Shown here: positions 7,984 through 17,184 of the stretch, in pieces
Layout of the letters: every line of letters starts with the position of its first letter
How positions within the stretch are numbered: the stretch's first letter is position 1
Assembly (NCBI GenBank): GCA_964631125.1
Contig: CAZVYN010000029.1
Coordinates: forward strand, 1 to 45,862
Origin: CAZVYN01 sp964631125
GTDB lineage: Bacteria > Eisenbacteria > RBG-16-71-46 > CAIMUX01
Direction of reading: 5' to 3'
Length of the DNA stretch: 45,862 bases
Made by a program: the position numbers and the translations under genes
Notes under the pieces: generated by a model
Told to the model about the DNA's origin: nothing
Database searches by the model: none
What the model saw: only the letters and a program-made list of their open reading frames with translations

Positions 7984-8964
7984 GTGAAGCCGTCTCTCTT
8001 CAGCGGAATCCAGCCCAGCGGCGAGATCCACATCGGGAACTACTGCGGAGCGATTCGCAACTGGGTGCGTTTGATCGACTCGTACGACTGCATCTTCTGC
8101 GTCGTCGACTACCACTCGCTGACCGGCGTGTACGACGCCGCGACGATGAAGCAACGGATCGTCGATGCCGCCCGCGTCAACATGGCCTGCGGCATCGACC
8201 CGGAACGCGCCATCCTCTTCGTGCAGTCGCACGTGCCCGAGCACACCGAGCTGGCCTGGGTCTTCTCGACCGTGACGCCGATGGGTGATCTGTCGCGCAT
8301 GATCCAGTTCAAGGAGAAGAGCCGGCAGAACGAGGACAACATCAACGCCGGGCTCTTCACCTACCCGGTGCTGCAGGCCGCCGACATCCTCTTGTACAAG
8401 GCGACCGCGGTGCCGGTGGGCGAGGACCAGATCCAGCACATCGAGCTGACCCGCGAGATCGCGCGGAAATTCAACGCGCGATTCGGCGATCTCTTCCCCG
8501 AGCCGGTCCACCTCACCCCGAAAGAGGGGGCGCGGATCATGGGAATGGACGGCAAGAGCAAGATGAGCAAGTCGCTCGGGAATGCGATCGGAGTGCTGGA
8601 GGATCCGGACGCGATCTGGAAGAAACTCGCCCCCGCGTTGACCGACGAAAACCGCAAGCGGCGGAGCGATCCCGGAAACCCGGACATCTGCAACATCTTC
8701 ACGCTGCACCGGAACTTCTCCTCCGCGGACACGGTTGCTCTCGTCGATCGCGAGTGCCGCGTCGCCGGCATCGGGTGCGTCGACTGCAAGAAGATGCTCC
8801 ATCAGAGTCTCGTCGCCGAGTTGACCCCGATCCGCGAACGCGCCGAAGCTCTCGCCCGTCAGCCCCAAAGGATCGAAGAGGCGCTGGCCAGCGGCGCCGC
8901 CAGAGCACAGGCGATCGCTGAGCGGACGATGGGCGAAGTTCGACTGGCGCTCGGCATTCGGTGA
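7984..8964 (+). CDS. trpS: Tryptophan--tRNA ligase
   Basis: This is a class I aminoacyl-tRNA synthetase that charges tRNA-Trp. The 326-residue length matches bacterial TrpS (about 325-340). The HIGH-like motif is HIGN at residues 16-19 and the KMSKS motif is intact at 193-197. Other typical segments are SGIQPSGEIHIGNYCGAI, PVLQAADILLYKA and VGEDQIQHIELTREIA. I chose GTG 7984 rather than GTG 7978 because GGAGG at 7973-7977 gives a 6-base spacer to 7984 but would overlap the earlier codon. A terminator hairpin ends just upstream. The secreted-protein gene starts shortly after the stop. Confidence 0.96.
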   Translation: MKPSLFSGIQPSGEIHIGNYCGAIRNWVRLIDSYDCIFCVVDYHSLTGVYDAATMKQRIVDAARVNMACGIDPERAILFVQSHVPEHTELAWVFSTVTPMGDLSRMIQFKEKSRQNEDNINAGLFTYPVLQAADILLYKATAVPVGEDQIQHIELTREIARKFNARFGDLFPEPVHLTPKEGARIMGMDGKSKMSKSLGNAIGVLEDPDAIWKKLAPALTDENRKRRSDPGNPDICNIFTLHRNFSSADTVALVDRECRVAGIGCVDCKKMLHQSLVAELTPIRERAEALARQPQRIEEALASGAARAQAIAERTMGEVRLALGIR

Positions 8965-8993
8965 GTCACGCCAAGTCCGAAGGAGCACGCTCG

Positions 8994-9860
8994 GTGACCA
9001 TCGCCCGCTCAGCGCTGCTCGCGTCGCTCTTCCTCTTCTGCGCCTCTGCGGCCGCGCTCGCCGGCCCCAACTCCGGCGGCTATCTTGTCCTCCACGCGGC
9101 AACCGAACTCCAAGCGTCGGCGGGTTCGAGCCCCTGCGGGCAATCGCGCGTACGGGACTGCCTGGAGACGCGCGTCACGGCGCCGGTGGAGGCGCGTGAG
9201 ACTGTGGTCTTTCTCCTCGCCGCGTTTCCGTTCTCGAACCCTAGGTTGAGCGGCGTCGTCTTCGGACTCTACCTCGATGCGAGCATCAGCATCTTCGGCT
9301 ACGGAGGATGTGGAGACTTCGCGCTCGACGCGGAAGGTCCACCGCAAAGCGGGTGGGGCAGCGCGGTCACCTTCAATGCCTCACGCACACAGCGAATCAA
9401 CGAGATCTACTGGTTCGCGGCGTACGCCTACTCCGAGGGGATGATGGAGATCGCCGAACACCCCACACAGGGCGCCCCGACGTTCGCCGACGACTCGGTT
9501 CCATCCCAACTCGATCCGGTCGAAGGCCTCGGAATCCTCGGATTCGGGAGGGCGGGCGAGAATCCCTGCCTGGAGAGCTACGCGCACGGCGCCTGCTGCC
9601 ACTCGAACGGGACCTGCACCCTCGAAGTAGAGAGCATGTGCGAGGACGCGAACGCCACCTATCTCGGCGACGGTTCGGGCTGCGAGGCACTCACCTGTCG
9701 GGGCGCTTGCTGCAACGGCGAGGAGTGCTCCGAGATGACGGAGTCGGAGTGCGTGGAGGTTCCCGGCGAGTTCAAGGGGCCCGGCACCACCTGCGGCAAC
9801 ACCGCCTGCATACCGACACGCCTCACCTGGGGCCGATTGAAGTCGGTCTTCGAGGACTGA
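8994..9860 (+). CDS. Secreted protein with two six-Cys GACC repeats
   Basis: This 288-residue exported protein of unknown function has a signal peptide (TIARSALLASLFLFCASAAALA, residues 2-23; likely cut after ALA). A body of about 170 residues follows, with no domain I recognise. The C-terminal third holds two cysteine-rich repeats from about residue 199, GACCHSNGTC... and GACCNGEECS.... These follow the pattern seen 26 times in the large protein at 32629-38016. The protein ends TRLTWGRLKSVFED, possibly a short helical tail. GTG 8994 is chosen because AAGGAG lies 8 bases upstream and the signal peptide begins there. An earlier GTG at 8961 overlaps the trpS stop but has no such support. Confidence 0.75.
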   Translation: MTIARSALLASLFLFCASAAALAGPNSGGYLVLHAATELQASAGSSPCGQSRVRDCLETRVTAPVEARETVVFLLAAFPFSNPRLSGVVFGLYLDASISIFGYGGCGDFALDAEGPPQSGWGSAVTFNASRTQRINEIYWFAAYAYSEGMMEIAEHPTQGAPTFADDSVPSQLDPVEGLGILGFGRAGENPCLESYAHGACCHSNGTCTLEVESMCEDANATYLGDGSGCEALTCRGACCNGEECSEMTESECVEVPGEFKGPGTTCGNTACIPTRLTWGRLKSVFED

Positions 9861-9981
9861 ATCGTCGGCCGACTTGAATCTCGTGTCAGCGCGACGTGGA
9901 TGCTTCGCTAGAATCCCTTCCACATCATCGACATTGCTCGCCTCGCTCGATGTCGCTTGGAAATGCACCGGAGGTTTCTGC

Positions 9982-12789
9982 ATGCCCCGTTCGCACCGCG
10001 TCGCTGCGGCATTTCGCGCCATTCGGCTCTTGGCAGCCGCCTTCCTCTGCCTTGCGGTGACCTCTTCCGGACAAGGCGCGCCCACCCTCTCCGGCCTGCG
10101 CCCGGGGCTCGATCGAAACGATCGCGTCGTCGTGAAACTGTCGGAGGGGAGCGAGATCCGCCTGCGTGACGGACGCTGGGTTTCGCTCTCCGGTGCGACC
10201 GATGTGACGCCGCTGCAGCAGTTCGTCGCGCGGCATCCGCAGATCGAGATCCGGCGGCACTTCACGCGCAGTGAACTCGAACTCGACCGCGATCATGCGC
10301 AGGGGGAAGCGCGCAGCGGGCGCGCGCTGGCCGACCTCAATCTCTACTACCAACTCCATCTCCCGACGCCCTCCGGGAGCGGGCAGGAGTTGGACGCGCT
10401 CCTGGCCGAATTGCGCGGACTGCCGCTGGTCGAGACGGCGTTCGTCGAGCCGATCGCCGCGCCGGCCGGTCGCATCGAACCGAGCCGCATCCAGCCAGAA
10501 GGCGGCGCGCAAACGTTGGACGACGACCCGAGTCCTCCCACGCCGGACTACACCAACATGCAAGGCTATCTCGGCCCGTCGCCGAACGGCGTCAACGCGC
10601 AGGCGGTCTGGGCGTTTCCGGGCGGGCGCGGCGCGTCGGTCAAGTTGATCGACATCGAAGGCGGGTGGCTCTGGGGTCATGAGGACCTGCCCGCGCCTTT
10701 CTTCGAAGGCGGGACGCAGATCAACGATCTCGGTTGGCGGAATCACGGTACGGCAGTGCTCGGTGAGGTCGTCGGCAAGAACAACGGATTTGGCGTGACC
10801 GGCATCGCGAGCGACGTCTTGGCCGGTTGCTGTTCGATTGGATCGATGAGCGTCGCGGCGGCGATCGATCTCTCGGCGGCGAACATCGGCGAGGGCGATC
10901 TCTTCTTGATCGAGCTGCACGCTCCGGGACCGAACGCGAACGGGAGCGGGCAGTTCGGCTACGTCGCCATGGAGTGGTGGCAGGACAACTTCGACGCGAT
11001 CCAGACGGCGGTGGCCAACGGCCGCGTCTGCATCGAAGCGGGCGGCAACGGCGAGCAAGACCTCGACGCGCCCGTCTACGCCGGGCTCTTCGACCGCGAG
11101 GTGCGCGACTCGGGGGCGATCCTGGTCGGCGCGGGCACTCCGACCGGCCACGTCGCCGAGTGGTTCACGAACTACGGCAGCCGCATCGATCTGAACGGCT
11201 GGGGCTCGTCGGTCACGACCTGCGGCTACGGCACGCTGCAGGGCGGACCCGAGACGCAGTGGTACACCTCGGGCTTCGGCGGAACGTCGAGCGCGAGCCC
11301 GATCGTGACCGGCGCGGTCGCTTGTCTGCAGGGAATGAGCCGAGCGGAGTGGGGCGTCACGCTCGACGCCAAGCTCGCCGCGCAGATCCTCGCGCAGACC
11401 GGAACGCCGTGGGTCGGCGCGAAGCGGATCGGGCCCCGGCCCAACTTGGTCGCGGCGAGAGCGCTCCTCCTGCAAGGGGTCGGCACGGTTTCGGGCGTGG
11501 TCCGCGACGCGGTGACCTCCGCGCCGATCCCGAACGCCGAGCTGCGCCTCGTGGAGACCGGCGCCTTCCTGCGCAGCGATGAGAACGGCGTCTATGCCTT
11601 CGCGTCGCTGGCGGGAAACTCCACCATCGAGGCGACCGAGTTCTTCCACGACGACGCCTCGATTCCGTACTCGCTCTCCCCCGGACAGCAGCTCACGCTC
11701 GATCTGCTGCTCACGCCGAGCCCGATCGGGTCACTGGCGGGAACGGTACGCACGGCGGCGGGCGTGCCGCTGTTGGGCGCGCGGATCGAGCTCTTGGAGA
11801 CACCGCTGCCCACCGCAACGTCCGGATTCGGCGGCGGCTACTCGCTGTCCGGGATCCCCGCGGCGCTCGGTTACTCGGTGATCGCGGGAGGCGTTGCGAG
11901 CAAGGGCGCCGTGCACCGGTTGGCCGATGTCGTCGCGAACAACACGGTCACGGTTGATTTTGAACTGCCCGACGCGCAGACGTTCGAGGCTTCCAACGGC
12001 GCCTACTCCGCCGTGGCGCCTTGGCAGTGGGGCATGCCGAGCGGGCCCGGCCCCGGCGCGGCGTTCTCGGGACTACGAGTCTGGGCCACGAATCTCTCGG
12101 GCAACTACGGCGACAACCAGTCGGCCACTTTGACCTCGCCGAACTTCGACTTCAGCGGAGCGGGCGAGCTCTACCTGAGCTTCTCTCACTGGTACGACAT
12201 CGAAGCCGCCTTCGACGGCGGCACAGTCGAGGTGCACGAAGGGGACGGTTGGACCGCGGTGGAGCCGTTCGGCGGCTATCCGAATGCGCTCTTGGACGGA
12301 CTCGGCGGCGCCTCCGGCTACAGCGGCGCGTCGAACGGCTGGGTCCCGGCCGTCTTCGACCTCACTCCGTTCATCTCGTCGACCGTGCAGATTCGTTTTC
12401 GCTTCGGGAGCGACGGCGGGGTCACGCTCCCCGGTTGGTATCTGGACGACGTCTGTTTCGACACCGGTCCGGAAGTGACCGACGTGGCGGAGGGCGCCGA
12501 CGCTCCCCGCGTCTATCTGGGCGCGCGGCCCAATCCATCGCAGGCGGAGACGCGGCTCTCCTACGCGTTGGCTCACGGCGGTGACGTCTCTTTGCGCATC
12601 GTCGACGCCGCCGGACGCCGCATCCGCACCGTCCTCGACCACGCGGACGTCTCCGCCGGCGCGCATGAAACCGTCTGGGACGGGCGCGACGAAGCGGGGC
12701 GCCCGGTCGCCAGGGGGGCCTACTTTGCCACGCTGACGGTGCGAGGTTCGGCGGCGCCGGCTCGCGCCTCGATTCTGCTGGTGCGCTGA
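9982..12789 (+). CDS. Secreted subtilisin-family (S8) serine protease with FlgD-like C-terminus
   Basis: This 935-residue exported protease starts with a signal peptide (about 1-35) and a propeptide-like region. The S8 catalytic domain carries Asp224 (LIDIEGG), His255 (NHGTAV) and Ser436 (GTSSASP), all in family context. Two carboxypeptidase-regulatory-like beta-sandwich repeats follow (GTVSGVVRDAVTSAPIPNAE and GSLAGTVRTAAGVPLLGARI). An immune-inhibitor-A/MAM-like module (about 660-830) has YLSFSHWYDIE and GWYLDDV. A FlgD-like Ig fold closes the protein (ARPNPSQAETRLSYAL ... GRPVARGAYFATL), probably an attachment or secretion module. ATG 9982 is supported by GGAGG at 9970-9974. It probably degrades extracellular protein; the substrate is unknown. 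Confidence 0.92.
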   Translation: MPRSHRVAAAFRAIRLLAAAFLCLAVTSSGQGAPTLSGLRPGLDRNDRVVVKLSEGSEIRLRDGRWVSLSGATDVTPLQQFVARHPQIEIRRHFTRSELELDRDHAQGEARSGRALADLNLYYQLHLPTPSGSGQELDALLAELRGLPLVETAFVEPIAAPAGRIEPSRIQPEGGAQTLDDDPSPPTPDYTNMQGYLGPSPNGVNAQAVWAFPGGRGASVKLIDIEGGWLWGHEDLPAPFFEGGTQINDLGWRNHGTAVLGEVVGKNNGFGVTGIASDVLAGCCSIGSMSVAAAIDLSAANIGEGDLFLIELHAPGPNANGSGQFGYVAMEWWQDNFDAIQTAVANGRVCIEAGGNGEQDLDAPVYAGLFDREVRDSGAILVGAGTPTGHVAEWFTNYGSRIDLNGWGSSVTTCGYGTLQGGPETQWYTSGFGGTSSASPIVTGAVACLQGMSRAEWGVTLDAKLAAQILAQTGTPWVGAKRIGPRPNLVAARALLLQGVGTVSGVVRDAVTSAPIPNAELRLVETGAFLRSDENGVYAFASLAGNSTIEATEFFHDDASIPYSLSPGQQLTLDLLLTPSPIGSLAGTVRTAAGVPLLGARIELLETPLPTATSGFGGGYSLSGIPAALGYSVIAGGVASKGAVHRLADVVANNTVTVDFELPDAQTFEASNGAYSAVAPWQWGMPSGPGPGAAFSGLRVWATNLSGNYGDNQSATLTSPNFDFSGAGELYLSFSHWYDIEAAFDGGTVEVHEGDGWTAVEPFGGYPNALLDGLGGASGYSGASNGWVPAVFDLTPFISSTVQIRFRFGSDGGVTLPGWYLDDVCFDTGPEVTDVAEGADAPRVYLGARPNPSQAETRLSYALAHGGDVSLRIVDAAGRRIRTVLDHADVSAGAHETVWDGRDEAGRPVARGAYFATLTVRGSAAPARASILLVR

Positions 12790-12827
12790 GCCGAATCGGC
12801 CGATCTCTGGGGATGAGGAGGCCCCGA

Positions 12828-13433
12828 GTGCAGCGTGGATTCGTCTTCAGTCCGCCGTCTATTGTCGGCTCGCTCTTCGAGACTGCGGCCGGTCTCGTCG
12901 CGGCCACGATTTTCGCGGGCGTCTGCGCGACCGGGCTCCAAGGACACAGCCCCTTCCCCTGGCCCGATGTGACTCTGGGCGCGATCGATCCGATGATCCG
13001 CGTGTTGCTCGTAGGCGTCGGCTTCTTCTGTGGGGTGGTCGGGATCCTGACCGCCGCGACGGGAGCGGTGCGCACCTGGTTCAGACTCGCGCATCGGTGG
13101 CGGTTGGTGTCCGAGTGCGAGTCGGTCGGACCGTTCCGACTGGTCGAGGAGGATTCAGGGCTCTGGGGATTGCAACTCGAACTCGGTCCGGAGGCGCTCG
13201 CTCGCTCGAACGCGCTCTTCTTCCGACTCGACGAGGGAACCGTCGGAACTCTCAGTCGCGTCTTCGACCCGGACGAGATCCTCTACGCGAGGTGGATCGA
13301 TCTGCCGCTCTCGAGCGAGGGGCCGATCCTCTTGGAGCTGAGGCCGCAGTTCCAGCTCATCGAGTCTGCGCCCGAAACGGCGCCCCTCACAGCGCGCGAG
13401 TCCTCGAAGCAACTCTCCCGCCGCGCCGCCTGA
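12828..13433 (+). CDS. Hypothetical membrane protein with two N-terminal helices
   Basis: This 201-residue protein is not one I recognise. Two hydrophobic segments (about residues 14-40, LFETAAGLVAATIFAGVCAT, and 57-82, MIRVLLVGVGFFCGVVGILT) suggest two membrane helices. A soluble C-terminal part rich in Glu, Leu and Arg follows (about 90-201), with no catalytic motif seen. GTG 12828 is preferred because GAGGAG at 12815-12820 lies 7 bases upstream. An ATG at 12813 is in frame but lies inside that Shine-Dalgarno region. It lies 26 bases before the MFS gene and may be co-transcribed with it. Confidence 0.6.
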   Translation: MQRGFVFSPPSIVGSLFETAAGLVAATIFAGVCATGLQGHSPFPWPDVTLGAIDPMIRVLLVGVGFFCGVVGILTAATGAVRTWFRLAHRWRLVSECESVGPFRLVEEDSGLWGLQLELGPEALARSNALFFRLDEGTVGTLSRVFDPDEILYARWIDLPLSSEGPILLELRPQFQLIESAPETAPLTARESSKQLSRRAA

Positions 13434-13458
13434 GGCGCCGCTTCCGTCCGACCTCCGC

Positions 13459-14727
13459 ATGAGGCCGCTCGTCGGCCTCTGGGACTATCTCGGTCGCGCG
13501 GTTCGCTTCCCACTCGACGCGCAGCGATTCCTGATCGGGACCTTCTTGATGGGACTCGGGCAGGGTGCGATCTGGGTGCACATGAACCTGTTCTATCGCG
13601 CGCTCGGACTCGGCGAGCAGCAGATCGGGCAGATTCTCTCCTTCGCCTCACTCGGGACGGTGCTCGTCGCGTTGCCGGCGGCGCAGTGGGTCGACCGGTT
13701 CCCGGCGCAGGTGATCTTCAGCGTCGGCGCCGCCGGTTTCGCTCTGCTCTTCGCCGCGCAGCTCGTCTTTCCGGTCTGGCCGATGCTGCTGCTCGCGAGC
13801 TTGGTCGGGAGCATGCTCTTCACCATCCACTGGGTGGCGGCCGCTCCGTTTTTCATGCGCACCACGACCGGGCCCGATCGGATCTATCTCTTCGGATTCG
13901 CGCACGCCGCCGAGACGGTCTCGACCATCGCGGCGGCCGCGGGGGTCGGAGCCCTCGCGCGCGCGCTGACGCAGGCGACCGGCAATGAACGCGACGGCCT
14001 CCGCTTCGCGCTCTTGGCGGCGGCCGTCCTCTCGCTCCTCGCGGTGGCGCCGTTTTCCGCCATCCGCAGTTCGCCGCCACGCGAAGGAAGACGGAAGCTG
14101 ATCGAGTACCTGCGTCCGCGCGACGCCGGGTTCCTCTTTCGGCTGACCTTTCCGGCCGCGTTGATCGGACTCGGGGCCGGTCTGGTCATTCCGTTCCTCA
14201 ACCTGTACTTCCGTGATCGATTCCAGCAGGACGCGCAGCAGATCGGCGGCGCCTTCGCCATCGGGCAGGCGCTGACGGTGGCCGGCTTCCTCGCCGGGCC
14301 GGCGCTGGCGCAGCGCTTCGGCAGCGTCCGCTGCATCGTCGGGACCGAGCTCGCCTCCATCCCCTTCTTCCTCGCTCTCGCCTGGGCGACGACCTTGCCG
14401 GTGGCGCTGATCGCGTTCTGGATGCGCGGCGCGCTCATGACGATGAACCAGCCGATCTCGTCGCACTTCACGACGGAAGTGGTCGCGCCCGAACAGCAGG
14501 CGGTCGCCAACTCGCTGCGCACGCTGGCTTGGAACGGCGCCTGGATGTTCTCCACGCTGATCGGCGGATGGTGGATCGAGCGGAGCGGGTTCACGCCGCC
14601 GATGCTGACGACGATCGGCTGCTATCTCGCTTCGGCGGGGATCTTCTGGTTCTGGTTCCGTCGCTACGAAGTCGGAGGACGCGCCGCCCGCAGCGGCGAC
14701 CCGGTCACTCCTCCCGCAGACGGATGA
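13459..14727 (+). CDS. MFS transporter
   Basis: This is a 422-residue, 12-helix major facilitator superfamily protein. The first half has FLMGLGQGAIWVHMNLFYRALGL and the MFS loop-like ALPAAQWVDRF. The second half repeats the fold (LVIPFLNLYFRDRF, FLAGPALAQRFGSVR). The substrate cannot be assigned. No strong Shine-Dalgarno sequence precedes the ATG; translation may be coupled to the upstream membrane-protein gene. The last 23 bases overlap the convergent hexapeptide transferase gene. Its position beside the prolyl-carrier cassette could mean export of a product, but convergent orientation makes that only a guess. Confidence 0.85.
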   Translation: MRPLVGLWDYLGRAVRFPLDAQRFLIGTFLMGLGQGAIWVHMNLFYRALGLGEQQIGQILSFASLGTVLVALPAAQWVDRFPAQVIFSVGAAGFALLFAAQLVFPVWPMLLLASLVGSMLFTIHWVAAAPFFMRTTTGPDRIYLFGFAHAAETVSTIAAAAGVGALARALTQATGNERDGLRFALLAAAVLSLLAVAPFSAIRSSPPREGRRKLIEYLRPRDAGFLFRLTFPAALIGLGAGLVIPFLNLYFRDRFQQDAQQIGGAFAIGQALTVAGFLAGPALAQRFGSVRCIVGTELASIPFFLALAWATTLPVALIAFWMRGALMTMNQPISSHFTTEVVAPEQQAVANSLRTLAWNGAWMFSTLIGGWWIERSGFTPPMLTTIGCYLASAGIFWFWFRRYEVGGRAARSGDPVTPPADG

Positions 14728-15283
14728 GCCGCGCGGAACCGGAGTAGCTCAGGATCCGACCCGGGACGCCGACCACGACCGCCTTGTCGGGGACATCGGC
14801 CACGACCAGCGTGTTGGCGCCGATGACGCAGTCGTGACCAACCTTCAGCGGGCCGGTGAGAACGGCGTGCGGCCCGATCCAGACGCGGTCGCCGATCACG
14901 GGCGCCCGTACATCCAATCCGGCGGCGCCGATCACGACCCCCTGGCTGATGTTGCAGTTCTCTCCGAGCTGAGACATCGGATTGATCCAGACGCCGCCGC
15001 GATGCCCGAGGTAGAGCCCCGGACCGATCTTCGCGCCGACCTCGATGTGGACGTCGTAGAGCGTGGAGATCCAGTCGTTGCAGGGCCACCAGAAGAACTT
15101 GAGCAGCGGCCGCAAGGCGCGCGGCGCCTCCAGGTAGATCCAGGACCCAACCCGGAAGAGCAGGACCGGGTGGATCTCCTTCTTGCCGAGGACGCGGCGG
15201 AGGACGCGCAGCGGCCCCGGCCGCGAACCGGTGTTGTAGTAGCGCGCGATGTCGGCGCGCATCGTCTCTCTGAGTCCCGCCAC
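14705..15283 (-). CDS. CysE-like left-handed beta-helix acyltransferase
   Basis: This 192-residue hexapeptide-repeat transferase belongs to the short serine O-acetyltransferase type. An N-terminal helical part (to about 75) precedes the hexapeptide coils (about 78-180). The catalytic-type His is kept at residue 94 (LGHRGGVWINP), where CysE has DHGTGVVI, but the neighbouring CysE aspartate is not. It is the last gene of a four-gene minus-strand operon (dehydrogenase, adenylation enzyme, carrier protein, this gene) and starts 10 bases after the carrier stop. In that setting it may move an acyl group from the carrier protein onto an acceptor rather than acetylate serine. That role is inference; plain cysteine biosynthesis is the alternative. 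GTG 15283 is used; ATG 15262 is possible. Confidence 0.8.
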   Translation of the reverse strand: MAGLRETMRADIARYYNTGSRPGPLRVLRRVLGKKEIHPVLLFRVGSWIYLEAPRALRPLLKFFWWPCNDWISTLYDVHIEVGAKIGPGLYLGHRGGVWINPMSQLGENCNISQGVVIGAAGLDVRAPVIGDRVWIGPHAVLTGPLKVGHDCVIGANTLVVADVPDKAVVVGVPGRILSYSGSARLIRLREE

Positions 15284-15293
15284 CGGAATCGCG

Positions 15294-15530
15294 TCAGGCC
15301 GTGAGACGACGGATGGCGCCGGCGAGGCTCTGGATCGACTCGAAGTCGTCCGGGTTCCCGACGGCCATCAGGTCGACCTTGAAGCGCTGTTGGATGTGGG
15401 CGAGCAGGCGCATCAAGCCGAGCGAATCGATCTTGCCGGCGCCCAGGAGCGAGTCGCTCACAGAGACCTCGCCGCCGCCGTCCACGAGATGCTCGACGAT
15501 GTACTCCCGCAGTTCCGATTCCAGATCCAC
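15294..15530 (-). CDS. Stand-alone acyl/peptidyl carrier protein
   Basis: This 78-residue phosphopantetheine-binding carrier protein has the attachment serine at residue 36 in KIDSLGLMRLL, within a typical four-helix pattern. The GTG start at 15530 lies behind GGGAGG (15540-15535); the frame stays open upstream, antisense to nothing useful. It sits between the adenylation-enzyme gene (17 bases upstream) and the hexapeptide transferase gene (10 bases downstream), so it is probably the dedicated partner that receives the activated amino acid. Its helix II is Leu/Met-rich (SLGLMRLL) rather than the acidic helix of fatty-acid ACPs, fitting a peptidyl-type carrier. Confidence 0.88.
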   Translation of the reverse strand: MDLESELREYIVEHLVDGGGEVSVSDSLLGAGKIDSLGLMRLLAHIQQRFKVDLMAVGNPDDFESIQSLAGAIRRLTA

Positions 15531-15547
15531 TCTGCCTCCCGTTGTTG

Positions 15548-17179
15548 TCAGGCTTCGGTCGCGCGGGCGCGTTCGGCCAACGCAACGCGATCGATCTTTC
15601 CGGTCGATGTGCGCGGCAGAGCATCCACGAAAAACCACTCGGCGGGAACCATGTAGAGGGGGACCCGCTCACCGAGATGCGCTCTCCAGATCGCCTCGTC
15701 CCGCAGGGACGCTGGCGCGTCGGCGCCCGACTTCGCCACGAGGAACGCGGCGAGCGAGTGGCCCGCATCGTCGTCTCGCAGCGCGATGACCGCCGCCTCG
15801 GCCAGGCCCGTGTGATCGTAGAGGGCCGCTTCGATTTCACCCAGTTCGACGCGATACCCGCGCACCTTCACCAGGTGGTCGCGGCGCCCGAGGAACGTCA
15901 GATTGCCGTCCTGCTCCAATCGGACGCGATCGCCGGTGTGATAGAGCAGGCCGCGGGCGCCCGGCCGCGGATCGGGGCGCAGCTTCTTCGCGGTCAGCTC
16001 GGGATCATTGCGGTACTCCGTCAGCAGGTTGCCGCCGCCGATCCAGAGGTCTCCCTCGATTCCGGGCGCACACTCGCGATGCTCGTCGTCGAGGATGGCC
16101 GAGGTGAGATTCTCGCAGACCCGACCGATCGGAATGGGACGATTGTCGTTCTTGTCGATCTCACCCACTTCGTAGTAGGTGCAGACGTTCGTCTCCGTTG
16201 GTCCGAAGAGATTGACCAGTCGCACCTGCGGCAGCGAGCGGCGCAGGCGACGCAGCGGCGGAGTCGGAAAGACCTCTCCCGCGAACAGCACGACGCGCGC
16301 CGTGGGCCAATGGTGCTCTTCCAGCGCGCCCAGCTCGAGCATCTGCACGAGCACCGAAGGGACCGAGTACCAGAAGGTGAGACCCCACGTCGCGACCTGG
16401 CGCGAGAGCCACGGCGCGAGCATCGCTTCGGTCGAGGTCAGCAGCCGCACCGACGCGCCCGCGGTCAGCGTGACGAAGAGATCGAAGGTCGACAGATCGA
16501 AGTGGAACGGCGCATGACTCGACATGCGGTCGTTCGGCCGCGGCGCGAACGTCTCCGTGCACCAATCGACGAACGAGAGCGCCGCGCGATGACTGAGCAC
16601 GACCCCTTTGGGACGGCCGGTACTCCCCGACGTGTAGAGCAGATAGGCCGGTTCTTCGGGAAGTAGTGCGAGCGCCCCTCGAGCGCGCTCTAGATCGGCC
16701 CGCACCGCATCCCCGTCGGCCCCGCCGACCCCACCCACGTTGGCCGCCAGCCCCCCTTCTCCCTCCACCATCACCAACCGCAACGAAGGCAGCTCCGCCC
16801 GAATCGCGTCCAGGTGGACCGCGCGCTGCCGATCGATCGCCAGCGCTGCCACCGCCCCGTCCTGCGCGATCATCAGCCCACGCCGCCACGGCGCCTTCGG
16901 ATCGATCGGGACATAACTGGCCCCCGCCGCCAACACGCCGAGTAGCGCGCGCAGCGCGAGCGGCGTCTTCTCCATCCAGAGAGCGACGCGATCGCCGGGT
17001 CCGATGCCGCCTTCCCGCAGCGCCTCGGTCACGCGCAGGGCGTCGCGCCAGACCTCGGCGTAGGTCTGGGTGGAGGTCCCCGCATGCACCGCGGGTCGAT
17101 CGGCATGCTCGATCGCGGCCGATAACAACCGATCGATCAACGTGGCGGGTCTGGAACGGTCGATGGAAGCTCCCGACAT
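15548..17179 (-). CDS. Stand-alone amino-acid adenylation enzyme, proline-type code
   Basis: This 543-residue ANL-superfamily enzyme activates an amino acid as its AMP ester and loads a carrier protein. Core motifs are present: LLYTSGSTGRPKG (A3, 180-192), HFDLSTFDLF (A4), NLFGPTET (A5), YHTGD (A7), GRRDHLVKVRGYRVELGEIE (A8) and STGKID with Lys528 (A10). Aligned by eye to PheA, the ten pocket residues are D228, L229, F232, Y271, L298, A300, L324, V332, C333 and K528. This reads DLFYLALVCK, which from memory is the code of proline-activating enzymes feeding pyrrole-2-carboxyl units (PltF/RedM/CloN4 type). There is no condensation or thioesterase domain. It starts 5 bases after the dehydrogenase stop and precedes the carrier protein. 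Confidence is high for the family and moderate for proline. Confidence 0.88.
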   Translation of the reverse strand: MSGASIDRSRPATLIDRLLSAAIEHADRPAVHAGTSTQTYAEVWRDALRVTEALREGGIGPGDRVALWMEKTPLALRALLGVLAAGASYVPIDPKAPWRRGLMIAQDGAVAALAIDRQRAVHLDAIRAELPSLRLVMVEGEGGLAANVGGVGGADGDAVRADLERARGALALLPEEPAYLLYTSGSTGRPKGVVLSHRAALSFVDWCTETFAPRPNDRMSSHAPFHFDLSTFDLFVTLTAGASVRLLTSTEAMLAPWLSRQVATWGLTFWYSVPSVLVQMLELGALEEHHWPTARVVLFAGEVFPTPPLRRLRRSLPQVRLVNLFGPTETNVCTYYEVGEIDKNDNRPIPIGRVCENLTSAILDDEHRECAPGIEGDLWIGGGNLLTEYRNDPELTAKKLRPDPRPGARGLLYHTGDRVRLEQDGNLTFLGRRDHLVKVRGYRVELGEIEAALYDHTGLAEAAVIALRDDDAGHSLAAFLVAKSGADAPASLRDEAIWRAHLGERVPLYMVPAEWFFVDALPRTSTGKIDRVALAERARATEA

Positions 17180-17184
17180 CGCGG

